From positions 62,001-126,000 of the forward strand of contig NZ_RQTJ01000001.1 in assembly GCF_003858535.1 (NCBI RefSeq): a DNA stretch of 64,000 nucleotides, in the 5' to 3' direction. Positions 7,044-16,164 of the stretch are shown here, in pieces. Position 1 is the stretch's first letter; each line of letters opens with the position of its first letter. Origin of the DNA: Paenimyroides viscosum. GTDB taxonomy: Bacteria; Bacteroidota; Bacteroidia; Flavobacteriales; Flavobacteriaceae. The position numbers were made by a program, and so were the translations under genes. The notes under the pieces were generated by a model. That model saw only the letters and a list, made by a program, of their open reading frames with translations, did not search any database and was not told the origin of the DNA.

Positions 7044-9694
7044 TGATACTAGAAAGAGAAAACATACTAACATTGATAGGAAGCAGAAGATATCATTCTG
7101 CAATTCTTACTACCTTCAGCTTTGACTTTTATTTTTTTGAAATGAAAGCAATGAAATGGTTGCGTTCTTGTGGCGTGAGAAACATCAACGTCTTTATTGA
7201 CGGACATTATTATTCAGAGTTAATGCAACAAGCCACTGGAGAAGAAATGCAACTTTCTGCTGGCTATTCACTTTACCCCGTTTTCCAAAAATCAGTATTC
7301 CATCCAAAAATTTGGATGTTGTTTGGTGAAAAAGAAGGATTGCTTATTGTTGGTTCCGGAAACCTTACAAATTCTGGAAATGGTAACAATGATGAGATTT
7401 GGGGAGCGTTTCATTTTGATATTCGTTCAACCGAAAATGCATCAATCTTTTCGTCAGCTTGGGATTATCTATCAACTCTTTCATCGTCAGTTAAGGGACA
7501 GATGAATGAAAAAACTACAAAATGGATACTTGAACATTCTAAATGGCTGAATGAATTACCAAAAACAAAGCCATTTCAATTTTTTGAAACGTCGCAAAAA
7601 GAGAAAGTTGCTTTTCTGTTTAATACAGAAACAACTTCTATTTGGAACGAACTTTCAAAACATCTTAGCAGTGAGAAAGTAGTAGAAATAACTACCATTT
7701 CTCCATATTATGACAAGAAAGGAAAAGTATTGCAAGAACTCAATTCTCTTTTTCCTTCAGCAGTAGTATATGTAATATTGGATGAAAGCGGTTTAATTCC
7801 TTCTTCAATGCAGGTTAGCAAAGCATTTACATTCTACGATTGGTGTGATGCAGGCGTAAGCAAAGTGCAGTATGTAAAATCCGGAAACTCAAAATCAAAA
7901 CTTCATGGGAAGATTATTCATTTCAAGACAAAAAATGGAAAAGAATTTTGCTTGTTCGGTAGTGCCAATATTACACCTGCAGGGTTGGGATTATTGGGCA
8001 AAAATTCAAATGCAGAAGTTTCACTTCTTATTCAGTCAGAAAAAGGTGGATTATTAAATCAATTAGGCATAAAACTGAAAACAAGCAATAGTAAAAGCCT
8101 TGATGAATTTGCAATAACTACAAATAAATCAGTTTATGAAACTATAATCGAGAATAATCAATTCAAACTGCAACTGCTATCGGCAGAGTTGATTTATGAT
8201 GAATTTATACTTCATTCTAATGGCACTTATACCGATGAATTTAAGGTTGTTTTCTTCGATAAGCAAAACCGATTTTTACATACCCAAACATTCTCGAATT
8301 ATGAGAAAGAGCTAAAAATAAAAGTCAATTTAGAATTAGGCAGTTTCAAATATGTGCAATTGACAAATGTTAATGATTGGATTATCTCAAATAAACTATT
8401 GATTTCAGATTACTTCCTTTTGGTGAAAACGCATCCTAACCCAAAGACAGAGGAAATTGAAAAAATTTATAGCGAAATTCAAAATGGAGAGCTGAGCAAA
8501 GTTCTCGACTTGTTACATTATGCAATCTTTGATGAAACAGAAAATGAGACAGGAGCCAGTTTTTTAGATAGTAGAAGAAACCTGGTTACAAAGCTGAATG
8601 ACGACAAAGAACTTGAAAAACTTTACGATCTCTCTTCTTATAAACCAATCGAAAATTCTGGATTTGAAAAAAACCTCTTACTCTCTTCTCTTTCCCTACG
8701 TGTTTTAGATGTTTTAAAGTTCATCAATTTAAATGGAATTTCAACAAATAAGCAAGCTGATATAAGTATTGATGAGCAAGAAGAAAATTTAGGTAACATA
8801 AATGGAAATGAGGAAGGAGAAGTAGCAACGGTTCGTAACCTCTCTTTTGCTGTGCTTAAGACTGAAAAAAGAAAATTGATGAGTTACTTTGATAATCTTT
8901 ACAATTACCAACAAGAAATTCTTTACGGGAATAATCGACCAAAAACATATAGGCCTACACTTACAGATTTGACTAAATATCTAATCGCTCTTGAGTTGAT
9001 AACTGAATATGGTGGGAAATTTGCAAAGTATGACGAACAAGACACACAGCATTTTTTTAGTTATTTGCCTTTTGTAGATAACTATGATAATAACAATATA
9101 AAAGGTTGTTGTTTAAACTTAATTGGCGACTTTTTGATGCTGGCAAGAAGCGGATTTAAAGCGTATGAATTTGACTATACCAAAAAGAAAATTGAGGAAC
9201 TAAAAAAAGAGGCGCTCATAAGCACAATTGTTTGCTTGGTAAACAATCGCTGGAAAGATGATGAATTGCATTACTTTTTTACGATGGTTTTAAATGCACT
9301 TCATTATTTAGGTTGCAAAAATGCAGATGATTTCATTGCCAACTTCGAAGAGTTGAAAACCAAAATTAACGGTAGAATTTCTGAGTTGAAAAACAGGACA
9401 AAGGGATTTGAAAAAAACTTAGAGATATTTTACGGAAAACTTTGTCCATCGTTTATAAAAGTAATTAAACAGATTGAAGATAAGACCTTTTATACCTCCG
9501 CAGTTCAGGGTCAAATTATTTATAAATCGCCTTGGGGCTATAGCTACGTTCAGTCTGTAACAAAAACGAACGATTTCAGTTTAATCAGGCCAGGCTTTAT
9601 GTGGGATGATAATAAGGAAGATTACATAAAGCATAGCCCAGACGAAATTTATTTACCTCTAAAGCTTACATCTTTTATATGTACTGATTTATGA
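7043..9694 (+). CDS. Phospholipase D-fold protein, 883 aa (putative nuclease)
   Basis: Two PLD half-sites are visible: H-P-K at residues 87-89 with GSGN at 104-107, and H-G-K at 288-290 with GSAN at 306-309. The spacing H-x-K-x(14/15)-G-S-x-N fits the PLD superfamily, whose bacterial defence members (such as BfiI-type restriction enzymes and DISARM DrmC) cut nucleic acid through a covalent histidine intermediate. The aspartate of the classical HKD motif is not obvious. Residues about 350-883 form a long helical C-terminal region of unknown function, including DSRRNLVTKL and a Lys/Glu-rich stretch near 740-790. There is no signal peptide. It is coupled to the 533-aa gene upstream and ends 15 bases before a strong terminator. 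Confidence 0.75.
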   Translation: MILERENILTLIGSRRYHSAILTTFSFDFYFFEMKAMKWLRSCGVRNINVFIDGHYYSELMQQATGEEMQLSAGYSLYPVFQKSVFHPKIWMLFGEKEGLLIVGSGNLTNSGNGNNDEIWGAFHFDIRSTENASIFSSAWDYLSTLSSSVKGQMNEKTTKWILEHSKWLNELPKTKPFQFFETSQKEKVAFLFNTETTSIWNELSKHLSSEKVVEITTISPYYDKKGKVLQELNSLFPSAVVYVILDESGLIPSSMQVSKAFTFYDWCDAGVSKVQYVKSGNSKSKLHGKIIHFKTKNGKEFCLFGSANITPAGLGLLGKNSNAEVSLLIQSEKGGLLNQLGIKLKTSNSKSLDEFAITTNKSVYETIIENNQFKLQLLSAELIYDEFILHSNGTYTDEFKVVFFDKQNRFLHTQTFSNYEKELKIKVNLELGSFKYVQLTNVNDWIISNKLLISDYFLLVKTHPNPKTEEIEKIYSEIQNGELSKVLDLLHYAIFDETENETGASFLDSRRNLVTKLNDDKELEKLYDLSSYKPIENSGFEKNLLLSSLSLRVLDVLKFINLNGISTNKQADISIDEQEENLGNINGNEEGEVATVRNLSFAVLKTEKRKLMSYFDNLYNYQQEILYGNNRPKTYRPTLTDLTKYLIALELITEYGGKFAKYDEQDTQHFFSYLPFVDNYDNNNIKGCCLNLIGDFLMLARSGFKAYEFDYTKKKIEELKKEALISTIVCLVNNRWKDDELHYFFTMVLNALHYLGCKNADDFIANFEELKTKINGRISELKNRTKGFEKNLEIFYGKLCPSFIKVIKQIEDKTFYTSAVQGQIIYKSPWGYSYVQSVTKTNDFSLIRPGFMWDDNKEDYIKHSPDEIYLPLKLTSFICTDL

Positions 9695-9708
9695 CCCCAT
9701 AAAAAAAA

Positions 9709-9731
9709 CGGATAGCGATTTGGGCTATCCG
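9709..9731. terminator. Bidirectional terminator between the PLD and HEPN genes
   Basis: CGGATAGC (9709-9716) pairs perfectly with GCTATCCG (9724-9731) over a 7-base loop. On the minus strand the stem is followed by eight T, ideal for the HEPN gene that ends at 9744; on the plus strand it is followed by ATTTGATATTT for the PLD gene. Confidence 0.8.
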
Positions 9732-9743
9732 ATTTGATATTTA

Positions 9744-11033
9744 TTAATTAAAAAAAATCTTTAATTTCTCTGGGATCTCTACATTTTCAGTTTGTAAAAT
9801 GTTCTTATAATCATCGGTAATGGCACTCCCATTTACAAAGACATTATTAAGTCTTCCTATCAACCATTCAGAATTATTCTGTTGCTGATAGTGTTCAACT
9901 AACCTCATAATTATGTCCTTATCGGCAGGATAATTTTTAATAATTCCTGCAATAATGTCAACTTTTTCATTTACATATAAGTATGATTTATTTCCGATAA
10001 AACTGCTGTTATTTAGAATATCTTGTTTAAAAGTATTTAAGAAACCATTTCCAGATAAAATTTGATGCTCATTGTTAGTCGGAGAATATTCTCGAATGGC
10101 ACTCAAAATAGTTTTATTTGCTTCTGCTATTTCATTTGGAGGAATTAGACCGTTTCTTAAAAAAGAAGTGTATAATCCTAAAATATTGTTGCCAGTGATT
10201 AATTGTGTTTTCCAAAATCTTCTAACTTCTTCATCATTGAAATTAAAACTCAAAACTTTATCTGGATGGTTCGAGAGAAAATCTTTTAAATGGTACTTGT
10301 TAGCTTTGACAATCGCAATCAAACTATCATTTACGAAATCTCTATTTACCTCTAAGCTCTTATTAATTAGTTCTTGTTTTCTTTGAGATAAATCAAAATC
10401 AAAATCACCACTATGCAACAATGCTTCCCAGAAATTTTTCAGTTTCGACCTTTCTACCGAAAATTCAACCTCTTTAATTAGTGGAGTAATGTCTTTATTT
10501 GGAGGCGTAATTGTAGGATCAAAGTGTCTATAAATCTTATTAATTAAAGATTGCATCCCGCCCTCTATTGTTATTTTAGACATATTACTTTCTATAAATG
10601 CCCAAAAAGCATCTGTATGGAAGGTTTCAATAATATTATCTTTGTAGTGAGCACAATCATTTCGTCTATCTTTCCAATATTTTATTTGAGATCTCAGATC
10701 CTCATTGATATTAAAGATTGGATCTCTCGTACGTTGTTTCGTAGCCTGATCTATTTTTTCTCGTTGTTGAGTTGCTTCAAAGACATTAGCTTCCCACAAA
10801 TTCTCGTTTTGCAATTTTGTAATTAAACTGTTCCAGTTTCCTTGTTCAAATGTGTTCGGTTTGGTTCCTCCAATTATTCTTTCCTTCAATATCGTCAAAA
10901 AGGCCAAGTATGAAAATAATAAAGAGGCTCTATTTGCTCCAGCTTTATAGCAAGTAACAGCATCTGTAAATAACACTTTTACATCTTCTGAAAAATTATT
11001 ATTATCAATCCAATTTTCAATTCGTAATTTCAT
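9744..11033 (-). CDS. HEPN-domain protein, 429 aa (putative ribonuclease)
   Basis: The N-terminal 150 residues look like a HEPN domain. An opening helix carries CYKAGANRASLLFSYLAFL, and the motif RNDCAH (R-x4-H) at residues about 126-132 is followed by Y-K, the typical HEPN catalytic pattern found in RNase toxins and defence effectors. The remaining 280 residues are helical and of unknown function. The gene runs convergently to the PLD unit. It may be a separate toxin or defence gene or a third component of that unit. ATG 11033 has no obvious RBS, as is usual here. Confidence 0.65.
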   Translation of the reverse strand: MKLRIENWIDNNNFSEDVKVLFTDAVTCYKAGANRASLLFSYLAFLTILKERIIGGTKPNTFEQGNWNSLITKLQNENLWEANVFEATQQREKIDQATKQRTRDPIFNINEDLRSQIKYWKDRRNDCAHYKDNIIETFHTDAFWAFIESNMSKITIEGGMQSLINKIYRHFDPTITPPNKDITPLIKEVEFSVERSKLKNFWEALLHSGDFDFDLSQRKQELINKSLEVNRDFVNDSLIAIVKANKYHLKDFLSNHPDKVLSFNFNDEEVRRFWKTQLITGNNILGLYTSFLRNGLIPPNEIAEANKTILSAIREYSPTNNEHQILSGNGFLNTFKQDILNNSSFIGNKSYLYVNEKVDIIAGIIKNYPADKDIIMRLVEHYQQQNNSEWLIGRLNNVFVNGSAITDDYKNILQTENVEIPEKLKIFFN

Positions 11034-11117
11034 TTTAAAATATATTTAGCACAATGCTGTTTAGATGTTACGAAATTATGCAAATATTCTAATTGAAAAT
11101 TTGAAATAGCATATTGT

Positions 11118-11390
11118 TTATCGAGGATTTTGTATTTCAACTTCAGGTCTTTCCTTATCATTTTTCTCACGAGAATAAACCCAAAGCGACAATAGTCCAA
11201 AAATAATCAGTGCATAAGCTACCCATTTACCAAACTTTTCAAGCAATTTAATAATAACCGAACTTTCATAAGATGAAAAGCCTTCTGCTCCCATAGGGCT
11301 ACGTCTGTAAAACTTTCTGCGGTTAATCCAGTAGCGAAGTCCCAAACCGGCAACCAAAAATATTATTCCTATAACCAATGATGCAACCAT
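11118..11390 (-). CDS. Small two-pass membrane protein, 90 aa
   Basis: Two hydrophobic helices (about residues 2-20 and 55-72) flank a basic loop with RRKFYRRSPMGAEGF. The charged tail is KNDKERPEVEIQNP. Proteins of this shape occur near tra genes of Bacteroidota ICEs and are sometimes misnamed molybdenum ABC transporter permease; I see no transporter features. It follows the tra operon in the same direction but behind a terminator at 11454-11483, so it is probably transcribed separately. Function unknown. Confidence 0.65.
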   Translation of the reverse strand: MVASLVIGIIFLVAGLGLRYWINRRKFYRRSPMGAEGFSSYESSVIIKLLEKFGKWVAYALIIFGLLSLWVYSREKNDKERPEVEIQNPR

Positions 11391-11453
11391 AACAAAAACA
11401 TTTAAAATCCATTTTAAATTTACAAAAAAATAGCTTTAACACACCTTAAAAAG

Positions 11454-11483
11454 AGAAATCCTGCTTTTTATGGCAGGATTTCT
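11454..11483. terminator. Terminator at the end of the tra operon
   Basis: AGAAATCCTGC (11454-11464) pairs with GCAGGATTTCT (11473-11483), a perfect 11-bp stem with an 8-base loop and T-rich tracts on both sides. It lies just after the traQ stop at 11490 and marks the likely end of the operon that starts at traE. Confidence 0.75.
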
Positions 11484-11489
11484 TTCTTT

Positions 11490-11939
11490 TTAATCAGCAC
11501 TATTAAACTGAAAACTTATCTGTTTTTCATTTCCGAAGCTGTCTGAAATCCAAACCTCAAAAGATTGTGATACGGTAGATGTTGAAGTGTAGTACAATCT
11601 AAACTGCTCTGTCGGTAACGGGTATAAATCGTTCGGTAAATATGGTTGTTCATCGTAATACCGCAACGTGCCTTGTCCGTCAAATTGGAAATAGCGAAGA
11701 AAATACTGTGTATTGCTGTAATAGCCTGTTCGCTCTATGGCAATGCGTATTTCAACGGTCTGCCCGTTGGATACATCTTTTGGAACAGGCATCAGTTTTA
11801 CCTCAAAAGGAAAATCGTTCTGTATTTCCAGTTCATCATCTTTACTACAAGACACCATAGAAACCGAAACTGTGAGGATTGCCAACATTACATATATCGA
11901 GCTTAATCCTATTCTGAATTTATTGAATATTGCTATCAT
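11490..11939 (-). CDS. traQ: Conjugative transposon protein TraQ-like (DUF3872)
   Basis: The 149-aa protein starts with a basic and hydrophobic signal segment ending at a lipobox-like VSMVSC (Cys about residue 31), then KDDELEIQNDFPFEVKLMPVP, typical of the DUF3872/TraQ family of Bacteroidota conjugation systems. The mature part looks like a beta-sandwich. It is the last gene of the tra operon, 12 bases after traO, and is expected to be lipid-anchored in the periplasm. TraQ is thought to help envelope assembly of the mating apparatus; its mechanism is not known. Confidence 0.8.
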   Translation of the reverse strand: MIAIFNKFRIGLSSIYVMLAILTVSVSMVSCSKDDELEIQNDFPFEVKLMPVPKDVSNGQTVEIRIAIERTGYYSNTQYFLRYFQFDGQGTLRYYDEQPYLPNDLYPLPTEQFRLYYTSTSTVSQSFEVWISDSFGNEKQISFQFNSAD

Positions 11940-11951
11940 TGTTTTTAAGTT

Positions 11952-12512
11952 TTAAAAGTTAAACCTTAATCCCGCACCTGCGGATGGTCGGAATTGCTCT
12001 AAGTCCGTACCCCAAAATACCTTTGTACGCCCTTGCAGGACGAGTACAAAACGGTCTGACAGGTACGTTTCAAAAGTGAGACGACCGCCTGTTCCGTAGA
12101 TAAAATTATCCTCGCTCAAAATCTTTGCTCCGTCATATAACATAGTTTCGCCACGGTTGATGCTTTCATAACCGACCACACCTGTTATCCCGAAGTTGAG
12201 TGTGATGTTTTTACGGGCATCGCCCAACAGAAAGAAACTGTAACCGCCTTCGGCAGTATAGGTTTCCTGCGGTATGCTGAGGTCTTTATAATTGTGGTAT
12301 TGGTGCGTGTATTCCAATGCCCAAAGTTGGTAATTGCCGTTTTTACTGTTCACGGTCATTCCGATGTTGAGGTAATAATCATTACCGATCTTGTCATCGG
12401 ATAATATACCTGCACTTATTTCCAATCCTTTCTGTTTTGGGAGCATTCTTTGTGCCCGTGTAACCGTGATGGCCATCAAAATGAGCATCACGGTATAGAT
12501 ATACTTTTTCAT
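11952..12512 (-). CDS. traO: Conjugal transfer protein TraO
   Basis: The 186-aa protein has an N-terminal signal peptide ending near TRAQ (residue 21) and then repeated amphipathic strands finishing in an aromatic F (GAGLRFNF), the C-terminal signature of outer-membrane beta-barrels. This matches TraO of the CTnDOT-type transfer machinery, an outer-membrane component. Its position between traN and traQ is canonical. Spacing to traN is 21 bases. Confidence 0.85.
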   Translation of the reverse strand: MKKYIYTVMLILMAITVTRAQRMLPKQKGLEISAGILSDDKIGNDYYLNIGMTVNSKNGNYQLWALEYTHQYHNYKDLSIPQETYTAEGGYSFFLLGDARKNITLNFGITGVVGYESINRGETMLYDGAKILSEDNFIYGTGGRLTFETYLSDRFVLVLQGRTKVFWGTDLEQFRPSAGAGLRFNF

Positions 12513-12533
12513 ATAATTATTTTAAAATGGTTA

Positions 12534-13427
12534 TTAAAATTTCAGGTGCATATCGTTAATCAAACGAGCTTTGATTAAGTCTGAATTTTCGACCTGCAAA
12601 GTTTGATGTCTGCCACCGTTCTTCTCGAAAATCTCAATCAACAGCACCTTGTCATCGGCAATGGTAAATTGGTCTAACAGAAAAACGTTTTGTTCGGTTA
12701 GTTTTCCGCCAATCTCGTCCAAAGGTTTGTAAGTTCTAAGCGGTATCATCGGGTGTTCCTGAACTACGGTACGTTTTGCCACCTTTTTATCTACCACCTT
12801 GAAATTGATAAAATCAATTTGAAAAGGTACATTGGTTTTATTTCTCAATTCCGTATGGAAATAGTATTTGCCATTGTGGATATAAATGCCTTTGAGAATA
12901 AACTGAATACCGAAACTCTTTGACCCGATATGCTTTACAATCCGCTTATCATTTTTGTAAATTGTTTCTAATAGCAAGCCTGCTAGTGAAGGCGAATTAT
13001 TGCCCAATTCTTCAAAAAGCACATCGTTTCCGTTGGCTTTATCCACTGCCTTTTGCATTGTGAGTAGGTCGTAACTCATTGCCTCCGGGTAAGAACTGTA
13101 ATACACATTAAAGCTGTAAAAACGTCCGTCATTCGTAATGACTGAAAAATTGGTTTCAGGTTCAAAATCCCTTACTGTTGCTTTTACACGTAACACATTT
13201 TCTGCATCTTCTGCTTTTCCTGCAATCAGGTATTCGCTTCCCAAATCCACGTAACGGATAGCAGTCGGAAAAATCAGATGTGAAGTCTTATCATAGGTAA
13301 CTTCCATTCTATACGGTTCTATCTTGCCCAATGCAAGCGGTGTTCTGATGCTGTCCTGTGCATAAGATTGTACGGCAAAGCCGAGTATCAGGACAATAGC
13401 CCAAAAGGTTTTTAAATTATTTTTCAT
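12534..13427 (-). CDS. traN: Conjugative transposon protein TraN (DUF4138)
   Basis: The 297-aa protein has a signal peptide (residues 1-24, ending QSYAQ). The mature region begins LALGKIEPYRMEVTYDKTSHLIFP, the hallmark opening of Bacteroidota TraN, and contains strand-rich FSVITNDGRFYSFNV and a C-terminal domain. Functionally it resembles VirB9, the periplasmic partner of the TraM/VirB10-like core. The gene lies 25 bases after traM, in canonical order. Confidence 0.9.
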   Translation of the reverse strand: MKNNLKTFWAIVLILGFAVQSYAQDSIRTPLALGKIEPYRMEVTYDKTSHLIFPTAIRYVDLGSEYLIAGKAEDAENVLRVKATVRDFEPETNFSVITNDGRFYSFNVYYSSYPEAMSYDLLTMQKAVDKANGNDVLFEELGNNSPSLAGLLLETIYKNDKRIVKHIGSKSFGIQFILKGIYIHNGKYYFHTELRNKTNVPFQIDFINFKVVDKKVAKRTVVQEHPMIPLRTYKPLDEIGGKLTEQNVFLLDQFTIADDKVLLIEIFEKNGGRHQTLQVENSDLIKARLINDMHLKF

Positions 13428-13452
13428 TGTTTTATTTACTTGAATTCAACAT

Positions 13453-14790
13453 TTATTGTTTAGATACAAGAAAGACCTGATGTCCTGCTTTCAGCGTAAC
13501 TTTTGGGGTTCTTACCTTTTTGGCGAAGTAGCCCGAAATTCCCTGTACCACGCCACGGCTAAGGTCTGCTGCAACCTGCTGTCCGGCATTCTGTGTAAGC
13601 ATTACGCTCGTTCCGCCAGTCTGGCTCATATTACCTGCCATTTCAGTAAGGGCATTCATTTCGGGCGAATAAGGAACGTACAAGCCTTGCTGTCCGTCCA
13701 AATCGTAAATGGTTATATCTACCGGGATGATATTGCCCTCCAGTTCTATCGAGGTAACTTTTAGTTGTAAACGCCCTCCCTGAAATTTCGCATTAGCCGT
13801 TAAAATCGTTCCTTTTGGAATGGTACGGCTCGGTGTTTTTGCAGGCTCTAATAATCGTAAACGCACACCTGTTTCGCCAACTACTGTTTGGGCATCGTGT
13901 ACACAGGCTTTGATACTGTTTTTGGGTTGTGCCATTTGTTCCACAGAACCAGCAGTATAAAATTCACGGTTCTTTGTTTCGCTCCAATCTGCTAAAAAAG
14001 CACTGTCCGATGGTTCACGGTAAAGGGCTGATACTGTATTTTTTCTTGCAGACGTGAACGATACAAAATGCTCTTTCTGATTAGCACCAGCAGCAGGAGT
14101 TGTACCATTGGCAGGAGTACCGTTCTCGGCATTTTCATTCTTCGGAAGATATTTTGCTGCCATTTCATAAGATTTCTCCATTAGCTTCAATTGGTCATCA
14201 ACTGTGGCCACAGGTGGCACATCCTTTTCTGATAATTTTTCTTTCAATTCGTCCACCTGCTTACGCAGTTCCATTGTCTCAGCGTTATCATCTTGATAAA
14301 AGGAACTCAATGCGCTTTGGCTATTTCGATAGCTGTTCAAAGCAGGATTACTGCTTCTTCCCGAATTTCTCCCACTACCGCCAAAGCTGTCGTTTTCCTC
14401 ATCTTCAGAAAACGGTTCGTCGGTTGGCTCTTCTTTGTCTTCGGTATTCCAGTAGTCTGAAAGTATAGCCAATGCATTGCGTTTTTCTTGCTCTTTACGT
14501 TCTAGCATTTCCTGCTCGTATGCCTTGGCTTTGTCGTCTGGCATTCCTGCTCCCGTAGCTTGGGGTACTGCATCGTTCAGACCGACATTTTCAATTGCCT
14601 TTTTATCTTCAGATGGTTTAAATATGAGGTACATACAACTCAGAAAGACAATTGCCATTAAACCAAATATGAGCGGTTTTTTCAGCTTTTCAGCTTTGTT
14701 CTGTGTACCGTCTTGCAGTACATCAGTATTTGCGGACGGGTTACCTTCAGTTACCCGAACAACCGATTTTTTATTCTCATTTTCTTTCAT
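13453..14790 (-). CDS. traM: Conjugative transposon protein TraM
   Basis: The 445-aa protein has a cytoplasmic N-terminus, one transmembrane helix (about residues 38-58, LIFGLMAIVFLSCMYLIF), a long charged Ser/Glu/Gln-rich linker with a predicted coiled coil near 165-200, and a C-terminal beta-rich domain from about residue 290 (KAC, then LRLLEPAKT, GNIIPVDITIYDLDGQQG). This layout corresponds to VirB10-type proteins that span from inner to outer membrane. The start overlaps the end of the TraL-like gene by 14 bases, so translation is coupled. Confidence 0.88.
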   Translation of the reverse strand: MKENENKKSVVRVTEGNPSANTDVLQDGTQNKAEKLKKPLIFGLMAIVFLSCMYLIFKPSEDKKAIENVGLNDAVPQATGAGMPDDKAKAYEQEMLERKEQEKRNALAILSDYWNTEDKEEPTDEPFSEDEENDSFGGSGRNSGRSSNPALNSYRNSQSALSSFYQDDNAETMELRKQVDELKEKLSEKDVPPVATVDDQLKLMEKSYEMAAKYLPKNENAENGTPANGTTPAAGANQKEHFVSFTSARKNTVSALYREPSDSAFLADWSETKNREFYTAGSVEQMAQPKNSIKACVHDAQTVVGETGVRLRLLEPAKTPSRTIPKGTILTANAKFQGGRLQLKVTSIELEGNIIPVDITIYDLDGQQGLYVPYSPEMNALTEMAGNMSQTGGTSVMLTQNAGQQVAADLSRGVVQGISGYFAKKVRTPKVTLKAGHQVFLVSKQ

Positions 14791-15064
14791 AAATCTGATT
14801 TTTTAAAATTGTTGATACACTATCCTGCAACATTGCAGGACTTCCATTTTTTTTGAGAACTGGATTTTCGATATGCTCAATGACCATATCGTTACCTGAC
14901 TTTGAGGTGTCATACATCACTTTCCCAATGACGGCTACAGTTAGCAGCAAGTAACACACAAAAAAGTAGAGGGTATATTGGTGCTGTTTGCGTACTGGTA
15001 ACGTCTGCCAACGTTCATCAAGCTTGTCAAAATACCTGTCCATATTTGCTCTTAGTTTTTTCAT
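14777..15064 (-). CDS. traL: TraL-like small membrane protein, 95 aa
   Basis: I chose ATG 15064 (MKKLRANMDRYF), 19 bases after the previous stop; the longer frame would overlap the upstream gene. The protein has a basic N-terminus with a conserved-looking RYFDKLDERWQTLPVRKQ, then one transmembrane helix (about residues 32-52, YTLYFFVCYLLLTVAVIG) and a periplasmic tail. Position between traK and traM and size fit TraL of Bacteroidota elements (DUF3989-type). The role is unknown; it is probably an inner-membrane accessory subunit of the mating pore. Confidence 0.65.
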   Translation of the reverse strand: MKKLRANMDRYFDKLDERWQTLPVRKQHQYTLYFFVCYLLLTVAVIGKVMYDTSKSGNDMVIEHIENPVLKKNGSPAMLQDSVSTILKNQIYERK

Positions 15065-15083
15065 ATTCTTATTATTTCTGATG

Positions 15084-15512
15084 TTAGAGCTTGAACCGCT
15101 TTGAACTTGAGCCCAGATTTTGTTTCTGTTCATCATTGACCAGTGCGATCGCTTCCGTTAATTTGGGTGCAGATATGACTGACAGGTTTGTCAATTCCGA
15201 TTTTTTAAGCAGTTGCCCAAAGCTGTCTTTCTTGGCTATTTCCATTCGGCTCAATGAGAATTTGCCGTTCAGGTACTTTACCCACATACTGCATTCTACA
15301 CGGGGCTTGTCTTCTCCCGACCATTGCAGATAGCCTGTCAACAATAAATCCTGTTTGGGTAAACTGTCTGTACCTTTTTGGTAACTTTCAAGGTAATCGC
15401 TGATACTTTCTTTCAACTTTCCTGCATACGCTCCCTGCGTATGGAAATAGCCGTTATATCCTTTATCGTTAAGGATTTTTGCAAACGTGTTTAAATCTGA
15501 TAATGCTTCCAT
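15084..15512 (-). CDS. tra-operon hypothetical protein, 142 aa
   Basis: ATG 15512 (MEALSDLNTF) lies 10 bases after the traK stop; the longer frame up to 15575 would run into traK. It has no signal peptide or membrane helix. The sequence is polar, with KGYNGYFHTQGAYAGKLKESI and W-S-G-x-D-K-PRVECSMWVKYLNGKFSLSRMEI, suggesting a small alpha/beta cytoplasmic domain. It is absent from the minimal CTnDOT tra order, where traL directly follows traK, so it is an insertion specific to this ICE lineage. Function unknown. Confidence 0.7.
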   Translation of the reverse strand: MEALSDLNTFAKILNDKGYNGYFHTQGAYAGKLKESISDYLESYQKGTDSLPKQDLLLTGYLQWSGEDKPRVECSMWVKYLNGKFSLSRMEIAKKDSFGQLLKKSELTNLSVISAPKLTEAIALVNDEQKQNLGSSSKRFKL

Positions 15513-15522
15513 AAGATTGTTT

Positions 15523-16146
15523 TTAGCGTTCGATGACTTCGATATCCCTGTTTTCCACGACTGCAAATTTTTCAATATTGAAGCCTTGCGGGTTGTTGTC
15601 AGAACGAACGGAGTTGACGAGATAGCAGGAGGTAATCAGGTTACGCCTGGTTACATTGCTTGAACGGATGATGAATTGTTTGGCATAAGTTCGTACCGCA
15701 TAAGGGTGGGTGTCGAAATTGCAGACCACGCTGTCCACTTCTATACGTTGCTGTACGTTTCCTGATATAATACGGCTGTAATAGCCTTTTTCAGAAAGGT
15801 CTTTGTAGTAATCAAAGGCACTTTTATCAGCAAGGTTGAATGCCCTGCTCATATTGCTTTCTATAGCATTCTTATCAGGAGCGAGTGTAAAGAACAGCTC
15901 GTGAAAACGTCTGACGTGTTCCCTTGCTTCTACAGGTCGGTTGATGCTAGCATCCTGCGATAAGGCAAGCATCAAAGATTTGCCGTTATCCAGCACATAT
16001 ATTTTTTGGCGTTGTTCTTCTGCAAAACGGTAGGACTGCCATACGGCATATCCTACCACGCCAATGCAGAGAACCGCAAACACAATAGCATACAAACGTA
16101 TCTGCCTAAAGCTGTTTTCGATATTTCTTAGCGTTTTAAATTCCAT
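15523..16146 (-). CDS. traK: Conjugative transposon protein TraK
   Basis: The 207-aa protein has one N-terminal transmembrane helix (about residues 18-36, IRLYAIVFAVLCIGVVGYAVW) followed by a periplasmic domain with REHVRRFHELFFTLAPD and RTYAKQFIIRSSNVTRRNLITSCYL, characteristic of Bacteroidota TraK. The topology matches VirB8-type assembly factors. Spacing to traJ is 18 bases. Confidence 0.9.
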   Translation of the reverse strand: MEFKTLRNIENSFRQIRLYAIVFAVLCIGVVGYAVWQSYRFAEEQRQKIYVLDNGKSLMLALSQDASINRPVEAREHVRRFHELFFTLAPDKNAIESNMSRAFNLADKSAFDYYKDLSEKGYYSRIISGNVQQRIEVDSVVCNFDTHPYAVRTYAKQFIIRSSNVTRRNLITSCYLVNSVRSDNNPQGFNIEKFAVVENRDIEVIER

Positions 16147-16164
16147 TTTTTTAATGATTTATTG

